DNA of 41,090 nucleotides, taken from contig JANJTB010000011.1 in NCBI GenBank assembly GCA_024711295.1, forward strand, positions 1 through 41,090. The letters are read 5' to 3'. The stretch comes from a bacterium. Lineage in GTDB: Bacteria; Bacteroidota; Ignavibacteria; Kapaibacteriales; UBA2268. Position numbers and translations under genes: made by a program. A model generated the notes under the pieces. The model had not been told where the DNA came from. It searched no databases and saw only the letters and a program-made list of their open reading frames with translations. This document shows positions 17,104 to 27,617 of this stretch, one piece after another (position 1 is the stretch's first letter; each line of letters opens with the position of its first letter).

Positions 17104-17336
17104 AATGCTTCCTTTTAGAGAATATTGAAAATCAAAGAACCACAAAAATACAAACATTTACTAAATTTACAAAAAAATAAATCCTTTTGTACTAAGCATT
17201 TGTTACTTTTTTTGCTATTTAGAGAGTTTGCTGTACATTTTTTTGTCAAATCGAGCTAAATTATTGATTTTTCTTGTTTATGAATAAAAAATATGTTAAT
17301 TTCATGTTTATTTTTTATTTAAAATTCAAAACAATT

Positions 17337-19943
17337 ATGAAAAAAGCAATTTACCTAATAGCCCTATTAATATTGATAGCCCCTTACTTCTTAGAGGCAG
17401 CCGATGGCGACCGCTCAGTTGTCCGAACAATAGAGTTCACTCAACGCCGAATAGGATGGTTTGATTTCCCTGCTAACGGAAAGAAATATCACCAGATTTT
17501 GATGCACTTCAAGCTAAGATGTCCTCCGGGCCGACCATGCGGAGAATGGGATTATACATCAAATGTTTTCCTGAATAAATGGTATGCTCCAAGCTTTAGA
17601 GCAGACAAAAAGGTTGTTAATAAGTTCAGCTATATGAACGACACAAGCTGGTCATACAAACAAATTGAAGAAAATGGTCAAAAAGTTGTCGTCAAAAGTC
17701 CCAAGAATAAAATCAAAATTGAGTTCTTTAATGATAGCCAAAATCCGACAAAGCTAACCGACACATTATGGGTATGGCCCGATTATTACACGGATTATAA
17801 GTTCGACGCAAGCGGCAAAGCAATTGATTCCATTTATGTCGAGCCCGATGAAACATTGATTTTAAGTAAGAAACAAGTATTTTATAATGATGATGTTACT
17901 TTTAGCGAAAGATGGGAATTATTCAGATTTATTACTCCTTACGGTAATAATTTGAATCTGGGAACAGGCGTGACCTGGACAATGGATGTTACTGATTTTG
18001 CACCTTTACTTACCGGAAAAGTTCATCTGGCATCCCCTAACGGTGGTTGGGGTGATCCTTATGAGCAGGTGACTCAAGAAGATCTTGAGCTGACATTCGA
18101 ATTTATCGAAGGTACACCACCTAGAAATGTAATCAATGTAATGAAGCTTTGGGAATTTTACGGACTTACTTATGATAAGTTTTTCGAGGATAATGTAAAA
18201 GCTTACGATTATACTTTTGCCGAAAATGAGAAAACAGCAATGATGAGAGTTGTACAGACAGGTCATGGTTTTGGGGGAACAGCAGATAATTGCGCTGAAT
18301 TTTGCTCAAAGCTGGGTATGGCTAAAGTTGACGGAGTAAAGCGTTACGAACAGCAGGTATGGCGTGAGTGTGGTGATAATCCTGTTTATCCTCAGGGTGG
18401 TACATGGATTTACGATAGGAGCAACTGGTGCCCGGGTGCAGAAGTTGACCCTTACGATTACGAGCTGACTCCTTTTATAAAGCCCGGAAGTAAACATTCA
18501 ATAGACTACGATATGGAATACTACGATTTGCAGTGGAGTGGAGGAAGCAATACAAAACCACAATATATCCTAACCGGATTTCTCTTTACTTATTCCGATT
18601 TAAATTTTAATCTTGATGCAAGAATGACAGCTGTGATTTCTCCAAATTCGGCAAGGTATTATAATAGATTTAACCCAAGTTGCGGCAATCCGATTATCAG
18701 TGTCCAAAACTCAGGAAAGGAAATCATTAAAAAACTGAAATTCAGATATGGCAATAAACCTGATGGGCTTGTAACCGCAGAAGTTGACCTCGAAAATGAG
18801 CTCAATTTTATGGAAATTACAGAAATTGAACTACCAAACAATGGTTTCTACAAACCTACTGCAGAAAATAAATTTCTTGTCGAAATTATCGAAGTTAATG
18901 GTAAATCAGATGATGTAGAATACAACAATTCGATGACTGTAGATTTTGATACCGCTTTACCCGAGTATTTCAATGAATTTACAATCAATTTGCTCACTCC
19001 TAATTCAAATGTACTGGGTGTAAGCTCACCTATAACATATAAATTGCAGGATATAAACGGCAAGGTATTATATTCACGTGAAACAACCGATAATAGTAAA
19101 CTATACGAAGACAAGGTCAACTTACCTAATGGTTGCTATAAGTTTACAGTAGAGAACAAACTGGGTTACGGATTAGGTTTTTGGGCATACCAGAGTGCCG
19201 GTTTAATCAATGGTAGTCTTACTTTCGATAAAGATGGCGCAATCTTCAAACAATTCCCTACAGACTGGGGAAATTTCTTTTCTCACGAGTTCGTAATTAG
19301 CGAAAAACCTGCTATTCAAATTAACCTCGATAGCGATACACTCGATTTTGGGAATGTGGTACTCGGCAGTTCAAAGGAGTTATCATTCGAGATTAGTCCT
19401 AAAAATGAAAAAGGTCTCGTAATCGAAAACTTGTCAATAATTTTAGGTAATTCTAAGAAATTTGAAGTTACTTCGATTACACCTCCAATTGCAAAATATC
19501 CTCATACTCTTAAGTTTGGAGAAAAGGTCGAAGTTAAAGTTGCATTTACACCTACAGGTGAAGGTTTAAAAACCTCACCGCTCAGAATAAAAAGCAATGA
19601 TTTTCTTAATTGGCAAAAAGAGATTACTCTGTCAGGTATCGGACGTGACCCCAGTAGTGTAAGTGACAATACCCAATACCCAATGGTAGAAGTAGATTAT
19701 TCATACAGCCAAAGCGCTAATAATCTGAGCATTAAACTGACAACAGATACTCCCGGCTCAACCGCAGAATTACGAGTATTCAACTTAATGGGTGATAATG
19801 CCATGTCAACTCAAAATTTTGTTGTCAGTGATTATTATCATGAATTGAATTTAGACTTAAGTTCATTACCACAGGGATATTATCAGGCAGTTCTTGTTTA
19901 CAGAAATAATGTTAAAACAATTCCTGTGATAATAATTAAGTAA
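17337..19943 (+). CDS. Secreted PNGase F-like protein with a type IX sorting-like C terminus
   Basis: The N-terminal half (about 25-400) matches the two jelly-roll domains of peptide-N-glycosidase F-related proteins: LMHFKLRCPPGRPCGEWDYT (C62, C68), then NCAEFCSKLGM and WRECGDNPVYPQGGTWIYDR with SNWCPG nearby. PNGase F releases N-glycans from glycoproteins; activity here is not proven, as I could not align the catalytic acids with certainty. A HYDIN/ASPM-like domain follows (about 660-770, LDFGNVVLGSSKELSFEI). The last 90 residues (ELRVFNLMGD, then LSSLPQGYYQAVLVY) look like a type IX sorting domain, so it is probably cargo of the PorU/PorV system. A frame from a TTG at 17274 adds 21 residues, but the ATG at 17337 starts a clean signal peptide (MKKAIYLIALLILIAPYFLEA). 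Confidence 0.83.
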   Translation: MKKAIYLIALLILIAPYFLEAADGDRSVVRTIEFTQRRIGWFDFPANGKKYHQILMHFKLRCPPGRPCGEWDYTSNVFLNKWYAPSFRADKKVVNKFSYMNDTSWSYKQIEENGQKVVVKSPKNKIKIEFFNDSQNPTKLTDTLWVWPDYYTDYKFDASGKAIDSIYVEPDETLILSKKQVFYNDDVTFSERWELFRFITPYGNNLNLGTGVTWTMDVTDFAPLLTGKVHLASPNGGWGDPYEQVTQEDLELTFEFIEGTPPRNVINVMKLWEFYGLTYDKFFEDNVKAYDYTFAENEKTAMMRVVQTGHGFGGTADNCAEFCSKLGMAKVDGVKRYEQQVWRECGDNPVYPQGGTWIYDRSNWCPGAEVDPYDYELTPFIKPGSKHSIDYDMEYYDLQWSGGSNTKPQYILTGFLFTYSDLNFNLDARMTAVISPNSARYYNRFNPSCGNPIISVQNSGKEIIKKLKFRYGNKPDGLVTAEVDLENELNFMEITEIELPNNGFYKPTAENKFLVEIIEVNGKSDDVEYNNSMTVDFDTALPEYFNEFTINLLTPNSNVLGVSSPITYKLQDINGKVLYSRETTDNSKLYEDKVNLPNGCYKFTVENKLGYGLGFWAYQSAGLINGSLTFDKDGAIFKQFPTDWGNFFSHEFVISEKPAIQINLDSDTLDFGNVVLGSSKELSFEISPKNEKGLVIENLSIILGNSKKFEVTSITPPIAKYPHTLKFGEKVEVKVAFTPTGEGLKTSPLRIKSNDFLNWQKEITLSGIGRDPSSVSDNTQYPMVEVDYSYSQSANNLSIKLTTDTPGSTAELRVFNLMGDNAMSTQNFVVSDYYHELNLDLSSLPQGYYQAVLVYRNNVKTIPVIIIK

Positions 19944-20059
19944 GCAAGCTCATTTTTTCAAATTTTATTTAGAATGTTAATGAAAGAATAACAATTAAAC
20001 CTTGATAAATAACTGTAAGCTTGAATATACAACATCATGAAGTATTTAACTTTTAAAAA

Positions 20060-20092
20060 AAAAGAACCCCTGATCAGTTACGGGGTTCTTTT
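20060..20092. terminator. Bidirectional intrinsic terminator
   Basis: AAAAGAACCCC and GGGGTTCTTTT form an 11-bp stem with an 11-nt loop, flanked by an A run on the left and T residues on the right. It sits between the convergent PNGase F-like and metallophosphatase genes and can serve both. Confidence 0.88.
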
Positions 20093-20121
20093 AGTATTTA
20101 TTGAATTGTTGTAAAGATATC

Positions 20122-22020
20122 CTATCTAAGTTTTACGGTTTCCAATAACTCGAGAGTTTCGGGATTGTGTACTTCGAGATTAACATTTTTTCCATCAACC
20201 TCTATAATACAAAGAATGTGCTCAGCAGTGAAAAACTCAACAGCATCAGACCAGGGTAGTTTTTCCTGTGAATAATACGGAGCGCCTGCTGCACCATTAA
20301 TCAACTGCCAAATAGGATTTTTTATTTCTAGTTTTGGCAAACTCCAGTTTGCCGGATATCGTTCTATTTTATTGCTGACCAGCATTCTGGAGTAATTATG
20401 CTCATCACCAGTCAGAAGAGCCACAACTTTGCTTGTTTTGTTACAAAGAATGTTAAGAAATTCATCACGACGCTCTATAATTCCCATTTCTGTTTTCTTG
20501 CCAAAAAGCACAGGCCTGTAGCTGTTGTTTCCATCATACCACATAGCATCATAGGCATGGCCTCCGTTAGGAAATGCAGGAGTGTGAATAGTTACAAAAA
20601 TATTATCAATATTCTTGTCCTTTTCGAGTTTTTCTACAGTTCCATCTAACCACTCAAGCTGATTATCCATGATATAACCATGCAGATTACCCCCAATTTT
20701 ATCAAGCGAATTTGATGAAGGTGTATAAAGATAATTTGAATTTAGTACAATCATTGCAGTATTAGCGACAATGTAGTAATATACCTGTTCATTGTACTTT
20801 GGAAAATCGATACTATTTGGATAAGGATCATATTTGGAGTTATCTTCGCTATCCGGTCCATTATCAAAACCTACAAAAACTTCAGAGAAAGCACTCTCAG
20901 AACTTGAGTCTGCAAATGGGAATCTGTCAATAGCCAAGCCGTACTGAGATTTATCATCAAAAATATATCCAATATTTTCGTGGTTGCCCATACCATAATT
21001 GAATGGCATATAAGCTGCAAACTGCTCGATACCCCTCTTGAAATTTCTGTACTGAAGCAGTGATGCATCATAATTATCCAAATATCCGGTAATCATGTCT
21101 CCTGTAAATTGAAAGAATTTAGCTCCAAGCTTGTTTGCAAGTGCAGCACTTTTCTTCATCACATAAACATTGGAACCGTAAATATCCCTTTCTCCGCCTC
21201 CAAAACCTTTTCTGCTGTCACTCGAAAAAGCAAACCTGAATTTCTCCTTACTTCCTAAATGTGGATTAGTCCTGAAACTATAAGATTCTTCATAATCGCC
21301 AATTTTAATAGAATATTTATATTCTGTATTACTTCTGAGACCGGTAATATTGATTTCGTGATAATTCCTTTTGCCTGCATCTGCAAATTCTCTGTTATTT
21401 ACAATAAGAGATACCTTCGTGTCAATATTTGTACTGAATGAAATTACACCACTGCTGTCAGTAACCTTATTAATGAATGGTCCCTCAATTATATGTGGTT
21501 CAATATTGAATGGTCCTTTTCCTGATATAACGATCTTGCCATCATAAATAAAGTTACCTGACTTATCAACAAGTCTGTAACCCAGCTTTGTAATGCCGGT
21601 TTTTTGCCAATTAGAGATATCTTTTTTTCCGCTAAGATTATCGCTAATATTGATTGATGCCTTTCCGTCGTTAACTTTTGAAGAAGAATTCAGGTAAATT
21701 GGAAATTTAAACTTACTGCTGTTCTCCTGAAAAAGTCCGTAATATAGGATTCCCTCAATTCTGCTGTTTCCAAAATCAAATTCAATTCCATTATCGGTAC
21801 CGATCGCAGGATTTATGAAATTTTTGACTGTAAAATTGTGCTTACCCCGATTTAAATAGTACTTTTTGTTGCTTTCGGAGTCAACAAAAACAGGATTGCC
21901 ATCTTCGATAATAATATTTTTGTAAACCTTTGGAATATCCTTATCGGATAATTCTCTTGCAAAAGAAGTAGTGAAAGCAAAGGAAAACATAAACTGAATT
22001 ACTAAAAATACATTTTTCAT
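20122..22020 (-). CDS. Secreted metallophosphoesterase, purple acid phosphatase-like
   Basis: The 632-residue product has a signal peptide (to about TSFA-REL), a beta-rich N-terminal part and a fibronectin-like domain (about 185-252, ending LRSNTEYKYSI). A calcineurin-type phosphoesterase follows (about 258-560). Metal-binding motifs are visible in order: FSSDSR (D268), QFTGDM (D308), GMGNHEN, TIHTPAF and TGDEHNYS. The layout of fibronectin domain plus phosphoesterase is that of bacterial purple acid phosphatase-like proteins, which act on phosphate esters outside the cytoplasm; the substrate is unknown. No type IX sorting domain is evident at the C terminus. It is a single gene, divergent from the large kinase. 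Confidence 0.85.
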   Translation of the reverse strand: MKNVFLVIQFMFSFAFTTSFARELSDKDIPKVYKNIIIEDGNPVFVDSESNKKYYLNRGKHNFTVKNFINPAIGTDNGIEFDFGNSRIEGILYYGLFQENSSKFKFPIYLNSSSKVNDGKASINISDNLSGKKDISNWQKTGITKLGYRLVDKSGNFIYDGKIVISGKGPFNIEPHIIEGPFINKVTDSSGVISFSTNIDTKVSLIVNNREFADAGKRNYHEINITGLRSNTEYKYSIKIGDYEESYSFRTNPHLGSKEKFRFAFSSDSRKGFGGGERDIYGSNVYVMKKSAALANKLGAKFFQFTGDMITGYLDNYDASLLQYRNFKRGIEQFAAYMPFNYGMGNHENIGYIFDDKSQYGLAIDRFPFADSSSESAFSEVFVGFDNGPDSEDNSKYDPYPNSIDFPKYNEQVYYYIVANTAMIVLNSNYLYTPSSNSLDKIGGNLHGYIMDNQLEWLDGTVEKLEKDKNIDNIFVTIHTPAFPNGGHAYDAMWYDGNNSYRPVLFGKKTEMGIIERRDEFLNILCNKTSKVVALLTGDEHNYSRMLVSNKIERYPANWSLPKLEIKNPIWQLINGAAGAPYYSQEKLPWSDAVEFFTAEHILCIIEVDGKNVNLEVHNPETLELLETVKLR

Positions 22021-22293
22021 TTCAATTATTTTACTGAATTTTTAAAATTATTAAGTTCAAAACTAATTAATAATTATGAAATAATTATAAATTTGCTTAA
22101 AAAAAGTAATTAATGAAGAATTTATTTTTTCAATCAAGAAAAATTACTTATTTTCTACTTAATAAATGAATGCAAGGAGATAAATCAAGATTAGTATTTT
22201 AGCATAAAAAAATAAAAGTGTAGTTCAACCTCGAAAATTTAAAAGAAATTTATACTATAGATGATATTTTAATACCTTAATCAATAACTTATA
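22021..22293. other. AT-rich divergent promoter region
   Basis: The 273 nt between the metallophosphatase and the hybrid kinase contain no reading frame of note. A plus-strand TAAATTTG at 22088-22095 fits a -7 box, about 200 nt before the kinase ATG, but no -33 TTG is found. No hairpin of note was seen. Confidence 0.35.
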
Positions 22294-25200
22294 ATGTTAC
22301 TTAGCGAGAATAGTGTAATCCTTGATTATCTTCCTGTTGGTGTATATAAAACTGACAGTGAAGGGAATATAATATATGCCAACAAGGTATTGCTGACAAT
22401 TCTCGGGCTTGACGAAACAAGCGAGATTTTTTCCTCGCAAGCTATGGAATTCTTTTCTAATCCCGAGCAAAGAATGATTTTGTTTGAAGGATTAAAAAGC
22501 AATACGGAAAATCAGAAAGAATTTGAACTTGTAAGAAAAGACGGAAAAAGAATATGGGTAAAAGATACATTTCGAAAATATTCTCTTGATGGAAAAGATT
22601 ATTACGAGGGCATCCTCGAAGACATCACTCATCTTAAAAGCCAATATAATAAATTATCTCAGGAGCTTGAAAAACAGTTCTTATATACTTCAATTTTGTT
22701 CGATAAATCCAATGACGTTATTTTTATCTACGACTTAAACTCCAAGAGTACAGAGATTAATCCTTATGGTTTAGAAATAGCAGGATATAGCAATGATGAT
22801 ATTAACAATTATTCACTTTTTGAATTGGTTTCGCCCGACCAATATGAGTTATTGCTGCTTCTATTAGAGGAGTTCAATTCTGACCGAGTTAAAGATTCTA
22901 TTACTGAACTTAAAATCAAGAAAAAAAATGGTGGTTATATATGGGTTGAATTTAAATTCTCTCTGATGCATCGAGGAAACAAGCCTGTAGCTGTATTTGG
23001 AATTGGCAGGGATATTACAGATCGAAAGTTGGCTGAGCATAAAATAACAGAGTCAGAAAAGCAATACAGAGAGCTATTGGAGCTAATTCCGGACCCAGTC
23101 ATAATTTATAATAAGGGCTTAATTGTATATGCAAATCTTGCAACCTACAAAGTAACAGAAATGACCGAAAGTGAGCTTATCGGGAAGAGTATTCTTGCTC
23201 ATGTACCTGACGAGTTTAAATCTAAAATTGCTGACTATATGTCAAGGCGGTTGTCAGGTGAAGAACTTGACGAATATGAGCTGAAATTAGAGTTCAACAA
23301 TAAGGAATTATGGGCACGGGTTAATGCAAGCGTTGTTCACTTTAACAACGAGCGTTCGATACTCGCTATTTTGAATGATATAACGGAAGTAAGAAAAAAA
23401 GAAATCCAATTAAATGAAAATAGCAGGTTTTTGAGTGATATCATTAACTCACTTGATTCTGCAATTATGGTTGCAGACAAAAATCATCAAATTATTGACT
23501 ATAATAACAATGCTAAAGACTTCCTTGAATTTATAAACATTAAATTTGATCATATTAAGTCAAATCATTTTCTGGATGACTTATTCAGTGCAATTTGCAA
23601 TAAATCAAAAGATGATATTAATGAACTTAAAGCACAATTCAATGCTGTAATTAGTTCTAAAATTAATAACTTCCGCAAAGAATACCAGATAAAAAATAAT
23701 GGATCTGCAAAGTGGTTCAAAACAAGCTTTATTGCATTGAGTGGTTCGCAGAAAGGCGTATTGATAAAAAATGAAGATATCAGTAAAAGTAAAAATGATA
23801 CTATCGAGATTGAGGATGCAAAAGCACGATTGAGAACAATTCTTGATAATTCTGTACAATCATTTATTCTTGCAGATACCAAGCGTAAAGTATTGGCATT
23901 TAATAAGCCGGCTGAAATCTCCACCAAAAAGACCTTAGACAAGATTCTTGATATTGGAGAATTGATAGATAATTACATATATCCTAAAGACTTAGACAAC
24001 TTCTTATGGAATTACAACTTATGTCTGGAAGGCCAAACCATAAGTAACGAAAGACTAACCACCGATGATTTAGGCAATGCTAAGTGGCTACAATATTATT
24101 ATATTCCCGTTTTTGTCGAGGATGAAGTAATTTCTGTAGTATTTAATACTATTGATATCACAGAAAAAAGAAAGTCCGAAATAAAGATGATCGAATACCA
24201 ACGTAAGCTTGAAAGTCAAAATCTTGAGCTCAGCAAACTAAATGCTGCAATTGAGCAAACTGTAAATTCGATAATCATAACTGATAAAAATGGAGAGATC
24301 GAATACATCAATACTTCTGCGTTAGAGCTAACAGGTAATAGAGGCAGAGACCTGATAGCAAGGGGTATAAATGAAATCTCATATTTTGATTATAATGATG
24401 CCGAGTTGTTGGAAATATTTGAATATGTCGGCAAGGGAAATATCTGGAAAGGAGAACTTTCAAGAAAAAATATAAATGGAAGAGATATTCATGAGTTCAC
24501 TACTATCACACCAATTTATAATGCTGAAGGTACGCTCACAAATTTTATTATCATTGGTGAAGACGTAAGTGATGAAATCCAAATACAGCGCGAAGTAACA
24601 GATAAGGAAGAAAAACTCGGTGCCTTCGTAAATGCACTACCTGACTTGATGTTTGTATGCGATTCAATGGGTGTTATCCATGAGCTTTTTGTACCTGATT
24701 ATGATGAATACAAGTTATTTAACACTCTTCAAACCGGTATGAATATTAATGCCGATGATTGTGCACTTAAAGCAGTTTACGACAACATAAAATCAAATTG
24801 CAATATTCGCAATCAAATGACAAAATTTGATTTCGAAATAAGCAATTATGACCTTACCGAGTATTTTGAATCCAGAACAGTCAGTTACGGTGAGAATAAA
24901 TATGTCGTAATTATAAGGAATATCTCCCAATCCAAAATTGACGAGTTGCAAATACTTAATCAGAATAAAGTCAAGGAAGTTCTGACCAGGTGGGCTGGCG
25001 AGTTCATAAATGTAGCCCCCGAAGAAGTCGAAGTAACCATTAACAATGCAATCAAAGATATCGGCAAAGCTCTTGATGTGGATAGAGTGTATATTTTTGA
25101 TTATAATTTTAATCTGGGTATTGCTACCAATACTTATGAATGGTGTAATGACGGTATAAGTGCTGAAATAGACAACCTCAGAGAAGTACCGATTGAAGAA

Positions 25201-27171
25201 ATGCTCGAGTGGCCTCAAGAACATTCTAAAGGAAGGATAGTTCATGTAGAGAATGTTATTAGCTTACCTGCCGACAATTCAGTAAGAAAATGGCTCGAAC
25301 CACAAGGCATCAAAACCTTGATTTCCATTCCAATTATGCAAGAGAAATCTTGCATGGGTTTTGTCGGATTTGATTCATGCAGATACTACAAAAACTGGTC
25401 TCATGAAGACCAATTAGTATTAAAATTTCTAGCTGAATTGCTTTCAAACCTGTTCGATAGAATCAGTAAAGTTACAGAAAATAAAATGATGGAGTCAGCC
25501 CTCGTCAAACATATCAGGATGAAGGAAATTCTGTCAATTTGGGCAAATAGGTTTATCAATTTGCCAATTGAAGAGACTAAGGCAACAATTGATCAGTTAT
25601 TATCTGAAGTAGGTAATTTGGTACTGGCAGACAGAGTTTATATATTTGAGTATGACTTTGATAAATTGGTGGCATACAACACTCATGAATGGTGTAATGG
25701 TGATATTATGCCTGCTATTGACAAATATCCTGCCGTTCCGTTTCAATATATGCTTAGCTGGGTTGACGAGCATAAAGTCGGCAAATCAATCAGATTTGAT
25801 GATGTAAGTAAGATTGACGACAGCGATCCGCTCAAACAGATACTTTTATCTCAGAATACTGCCTCTGCACTCAGTGCTCCAATTTATGGCAAAAGCATGT
25901 GTCTGGGATTTGTTGGTTTTGACTCTGTAGAGAATACAAGAGTTTGGTCTGATGATGAATATGTTGTACTTAGGTTTTTAGCTGATTTGATTTTCAATCT
26001 CAGAGACAGAATAAATACTGAGAAAGAGCTGATATCAGCTAAAACTAAAGCCGAAGAAAGCGACAAGTTGAAATCTGCTTTTATTGCCAATATGAGCCAC
26101 GAAATCCGTACCCCGATGAATGGCATCATCGGTTTCTCAAAATTGTTGATGTCGAATGATTTGTCCGACGACGATAAAGTTGAATATTCACGCATCATAA
26201 GAGCATCGAGCAACAGACTAATAGACCTGGTGAACAACATATTGGATATATCGAAAATTGAATCCGGACAGATGGAAATTGTAAATTCAGTTGTAGATGT
26301 TAACAAACTGATTATGGAGATATTCTATCTTTATGAATATGCTGCTATTGACAAGGGTATTGAATTAATAACCGAATTGCCCAAATCTGATGAATCATTC
26401 AATATTGTCACAGACCATACCAAACTTAATTCTATCATTGTTAATATTGTTGACAATGCTATCAAATTCACTGAAAAAGGAAAAGTCACTTTTGGATTTT
26501 TTGTTGATGAAGAGAATCTTACGATATTTGTAAAAGATACAGGCATAGGAGTTTCTGAATCCTATTTACCATTTTTATTTGAACGATTCAGACAGGAGGA
26601 TGTGGGCCTGAGCAGAGCACACGAAGGTGCGGGTCTTGGCCTTGCAATCAGCAAAGGTATGGCAGAATTAATTAATGCCGAAATTACAGTAGAAACACAA
26701 AAAGGTGTAGGGAGTTCGTTTATAGTAACAATGCCTTTGAACAAAACAAATTTAAAAAATGTAACAAAAATGAGTCAGGAGTTAGTCATGATTATGGATT
26801 GGAAAGAATCTGTTATTTTAATTGCTGAAGATGATGAAGTGAATTACAAATATATCGAAAAGTTACTCACACGCATCAAAGGAATTACAACTATTCGGGC
26901 ACGCAATGGCAAAGAAGTTGTTGAAATTGCTCTAAACCAACCAGAAGTTTCATTGGTTTTGATGGATGTAAAAATGCCGGTTATGGATGGTTATGCTGCT
27001 ACTAGGCAAATTAAAGAAAACAGACCTGAACTTCCTGTAATTGCTGTTACTGCTTTCGCTATGCTTCATGACAAAATCAATGCTCAGAATGCTGGTTGCG
27101 ACGATTATATTTCAAAACCATACGAAGCCGACGATATTCTAAGAATTATTGACAAATTCTTGAAAAAGTAA
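22294..27171 (+). CDS. Hybrid sensor histidine kinase: seven PAS, two GAF, kinase, receiver
   Basis: The 1625-residue protein has no membrane segment. It starts with seven PAS-like domains (about 5-110, 130-245, 250-365, 376-500, 513-630, 649-770 and 772-890). Two similar GAF domains follow (892-1060 and 1072-1245). The dimerisation domain carries His1269 in ANMSHEIRTPMNGIIGF. The ATPase domain (about 1365-1480) has NIVDNAIKF, KDTGIGVSE and GAGLGLAIS. The C-terminal receiver (about 1507-1622) has Asp1558 in VLMDVKMPVMDGY and the conserved KP near the end. The two GAF domains share DRVYIF, EWCN and GFVGFDS, pointing to an internal duplication. It is a soluble sensor able to integrate several signals. 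No output regulator is adjacent, so its partner is unknown. Confidence 0.93.
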   Translation: MLLSENSVILDYLPVGVYKTDSEGNIIYANKVLLTILGLDETSEIFSSQAMEFFSNPEQRMILFEGLKSNTENQKEFELVRKDGKRIWVKDTFRKYSLDGKDYYEGILEDITHLKSQYNKLSQELEKQFLYTSILFDKSNDVIFIYDLNSKSTEINPYGLEIAGYSNDDINNYSLFELVSPDQYELLLLLLEEFNSDRVKDSITELKIKKKNGGYIWVEFKFSLMHRGNKPVAVFGIGRDITDRKLAEHKITESEKQYRELLELIPDPVIIYNKGLIVYANLATYKVTEMTESELIGKSILAHVPDEFKSKIADYMSRRLSGEELDEYELKLEFNNKELWARVNASVVHFNNERSILAILNDITEVRKKEIQLNENSRFLSDIINSLDSAIMVADKNHQIIDYNNNAKDFLEFINIKFDHIKSNHFLDDLFSAICNKSKDDINELKAQFNAVISSKINNFRKEYQIKNNGSAKWFKTSFIALSGSQKGVLIKNEDISKSKNDTIEIEDAKARLRTILDNSVQSFILADTKRKVLAFNKPAEISTKKTLDKILDIGELIDNYIYPKDLDNFLWNYNLCLEGQTISNERLTTDDLGNAKWLQYYYIPVFVEDEVISVVFNTIDITEKRKSEIKMIEYQRKLESQNLELSKLNAAIEQTVNSIIITDKNGEIEYINTSALELTGNRGRDLIARGINEISYFDYNDAELLEIFEYVGKGNIWKGELSRKNINGRDIHEFTTITPIYNAEGTLTNFIIIGEDVSDEIQIQREVTDKEEKLGAFVNALPDLMFVCDSMGVIHELFVPDYDEYKLFNTLQTGMNINADDCALKAVYDNIKSNCNIRNQMTKFDFEISNYDLTEYFESRTVSYGENKYVVIIRNISQSKIDELQILNQNKVKEVLTRWAGEFINVAPEEVEVTINNAIKDIGKALDVDRVYIFDYNFNLGIATNTYEWCNDGISAEIDNLREVPIEEMLEWPQEHSKGRIVHVENVISLPADNSVRKWLEPQGIKTLISIPIMQEKSCMGFVGFDSCRYYKNWSHEDQLVLKFLAELLSNLFDRISKVTENKMMESALVKHIRMKEILSIWANRFINLPIEETKATIDQLLSEVGNLVLADRVYIFEYDFDKLVAYNTHEWCNGDIMPAIDKYPAVPFQYMLSWVDEHKVGKSIRFDDVSKIDDSDPLKQILLSQNTASALSAPIYGKSMCLGFVGFDSVENTRVWSDDEYVVLRFLADLIFNLRDRINTEKELISAKTKAEESDKLKSAFIANMSHEIRTPMNGIIGFSKLLMSNDLSDDDKVEYSRIIRASSNRLIDLVNNILDISKIESGQMEIVNSVVDVNKLIMEIFYLYEYAAIDKGIELITELPKSDESFNIVTDHTKLNSIIVNIVDNAIKFTEKGKVTFGFFVDEENLTIFVKDTGIGVSESYLPFLFERFRQEDVGLSRAHEGAGLGLAISKGMAELINAEITVETQKGVGSSFIVTMPLNKTNLKNVTKMSQELVMIMDWKESVILIAEDDEVNYKYIEKLLTRIKGITTIRARNGKEVVEIALNQPEVSLVLMDVKMPVMDGYAATRQIKENRPELPVIAVTAFAMLHDKINAQNAGCDDYISKPYEADDILRIIDKFLKK

Positions 27172-27617
27172 ACTTGATGATTATTTGATTCTTAGCAGTA
27201 ATATTGAGGTCATTGTTTTGAAAATGTAGGTTGGTTTGTATAATAATCAGAACAATAAATAATAATATTAAATCATAATTAATGTAACAATTGTTCCTAA
27301 TTCATGTTGAATTTAGTCCTGAATTTCAATTAACCAATTCAGATAATTCAGAACCGGAATGCTAACTTTAAGCCAAAATATTTTGAATTATCAGCCAAAA
27401 GTTGATTTAACCTTTAATTATCTTAGCAATTCTTTTTATTTAAAAAATGCTGGTAATTATTGCATTGCTTTTAAAGAAAATAGTTTGATAAATATGAATT
27501 AGCAAATGAATTTTAGATTAGAAATAATTAAATCAGTAATTTTGTATTTACAAACTGTGCAAAAACAATAAACAAAATTATTCAAGCATTAATAAAAGTA
27601 ATTTAAACCCAATATAT
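27172..27617. other. Non-coding AT-rich spacer
   Basis: These 446 nt between the kinase and the DJ-1 gene contain no convincing frame on either strand, no tRNA and no strong terminator. The only signal I see is a TAATTTTG box at 27537-27544. Confidence 0.6.
27537..27544 (+). promoter_or_regulatory. Possible -7 box for the DJ-1 operon
   Basis: TAATTTTG fits TAnnTTTG exactly and lies about 73 nt upstream of the DJ-1 start. No clear TTTG is found at the -33 distance, and in AT-rich DNA such a match can occur by chance. Confidence 0.3.

Noticed and set aside
20122-20400. Type IX sorting domain at the end of the metallophosphatase
   Set aside because: The end (EVHNPETLELLETVKLR) continues a beta domain of the enzyme and lacks the sorting-domain pattern.
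23565-23942. Antisense open frames inside the kinase and other long genes
   Set aside because: They are shadows of well-conserved coding sequence on the other strand.
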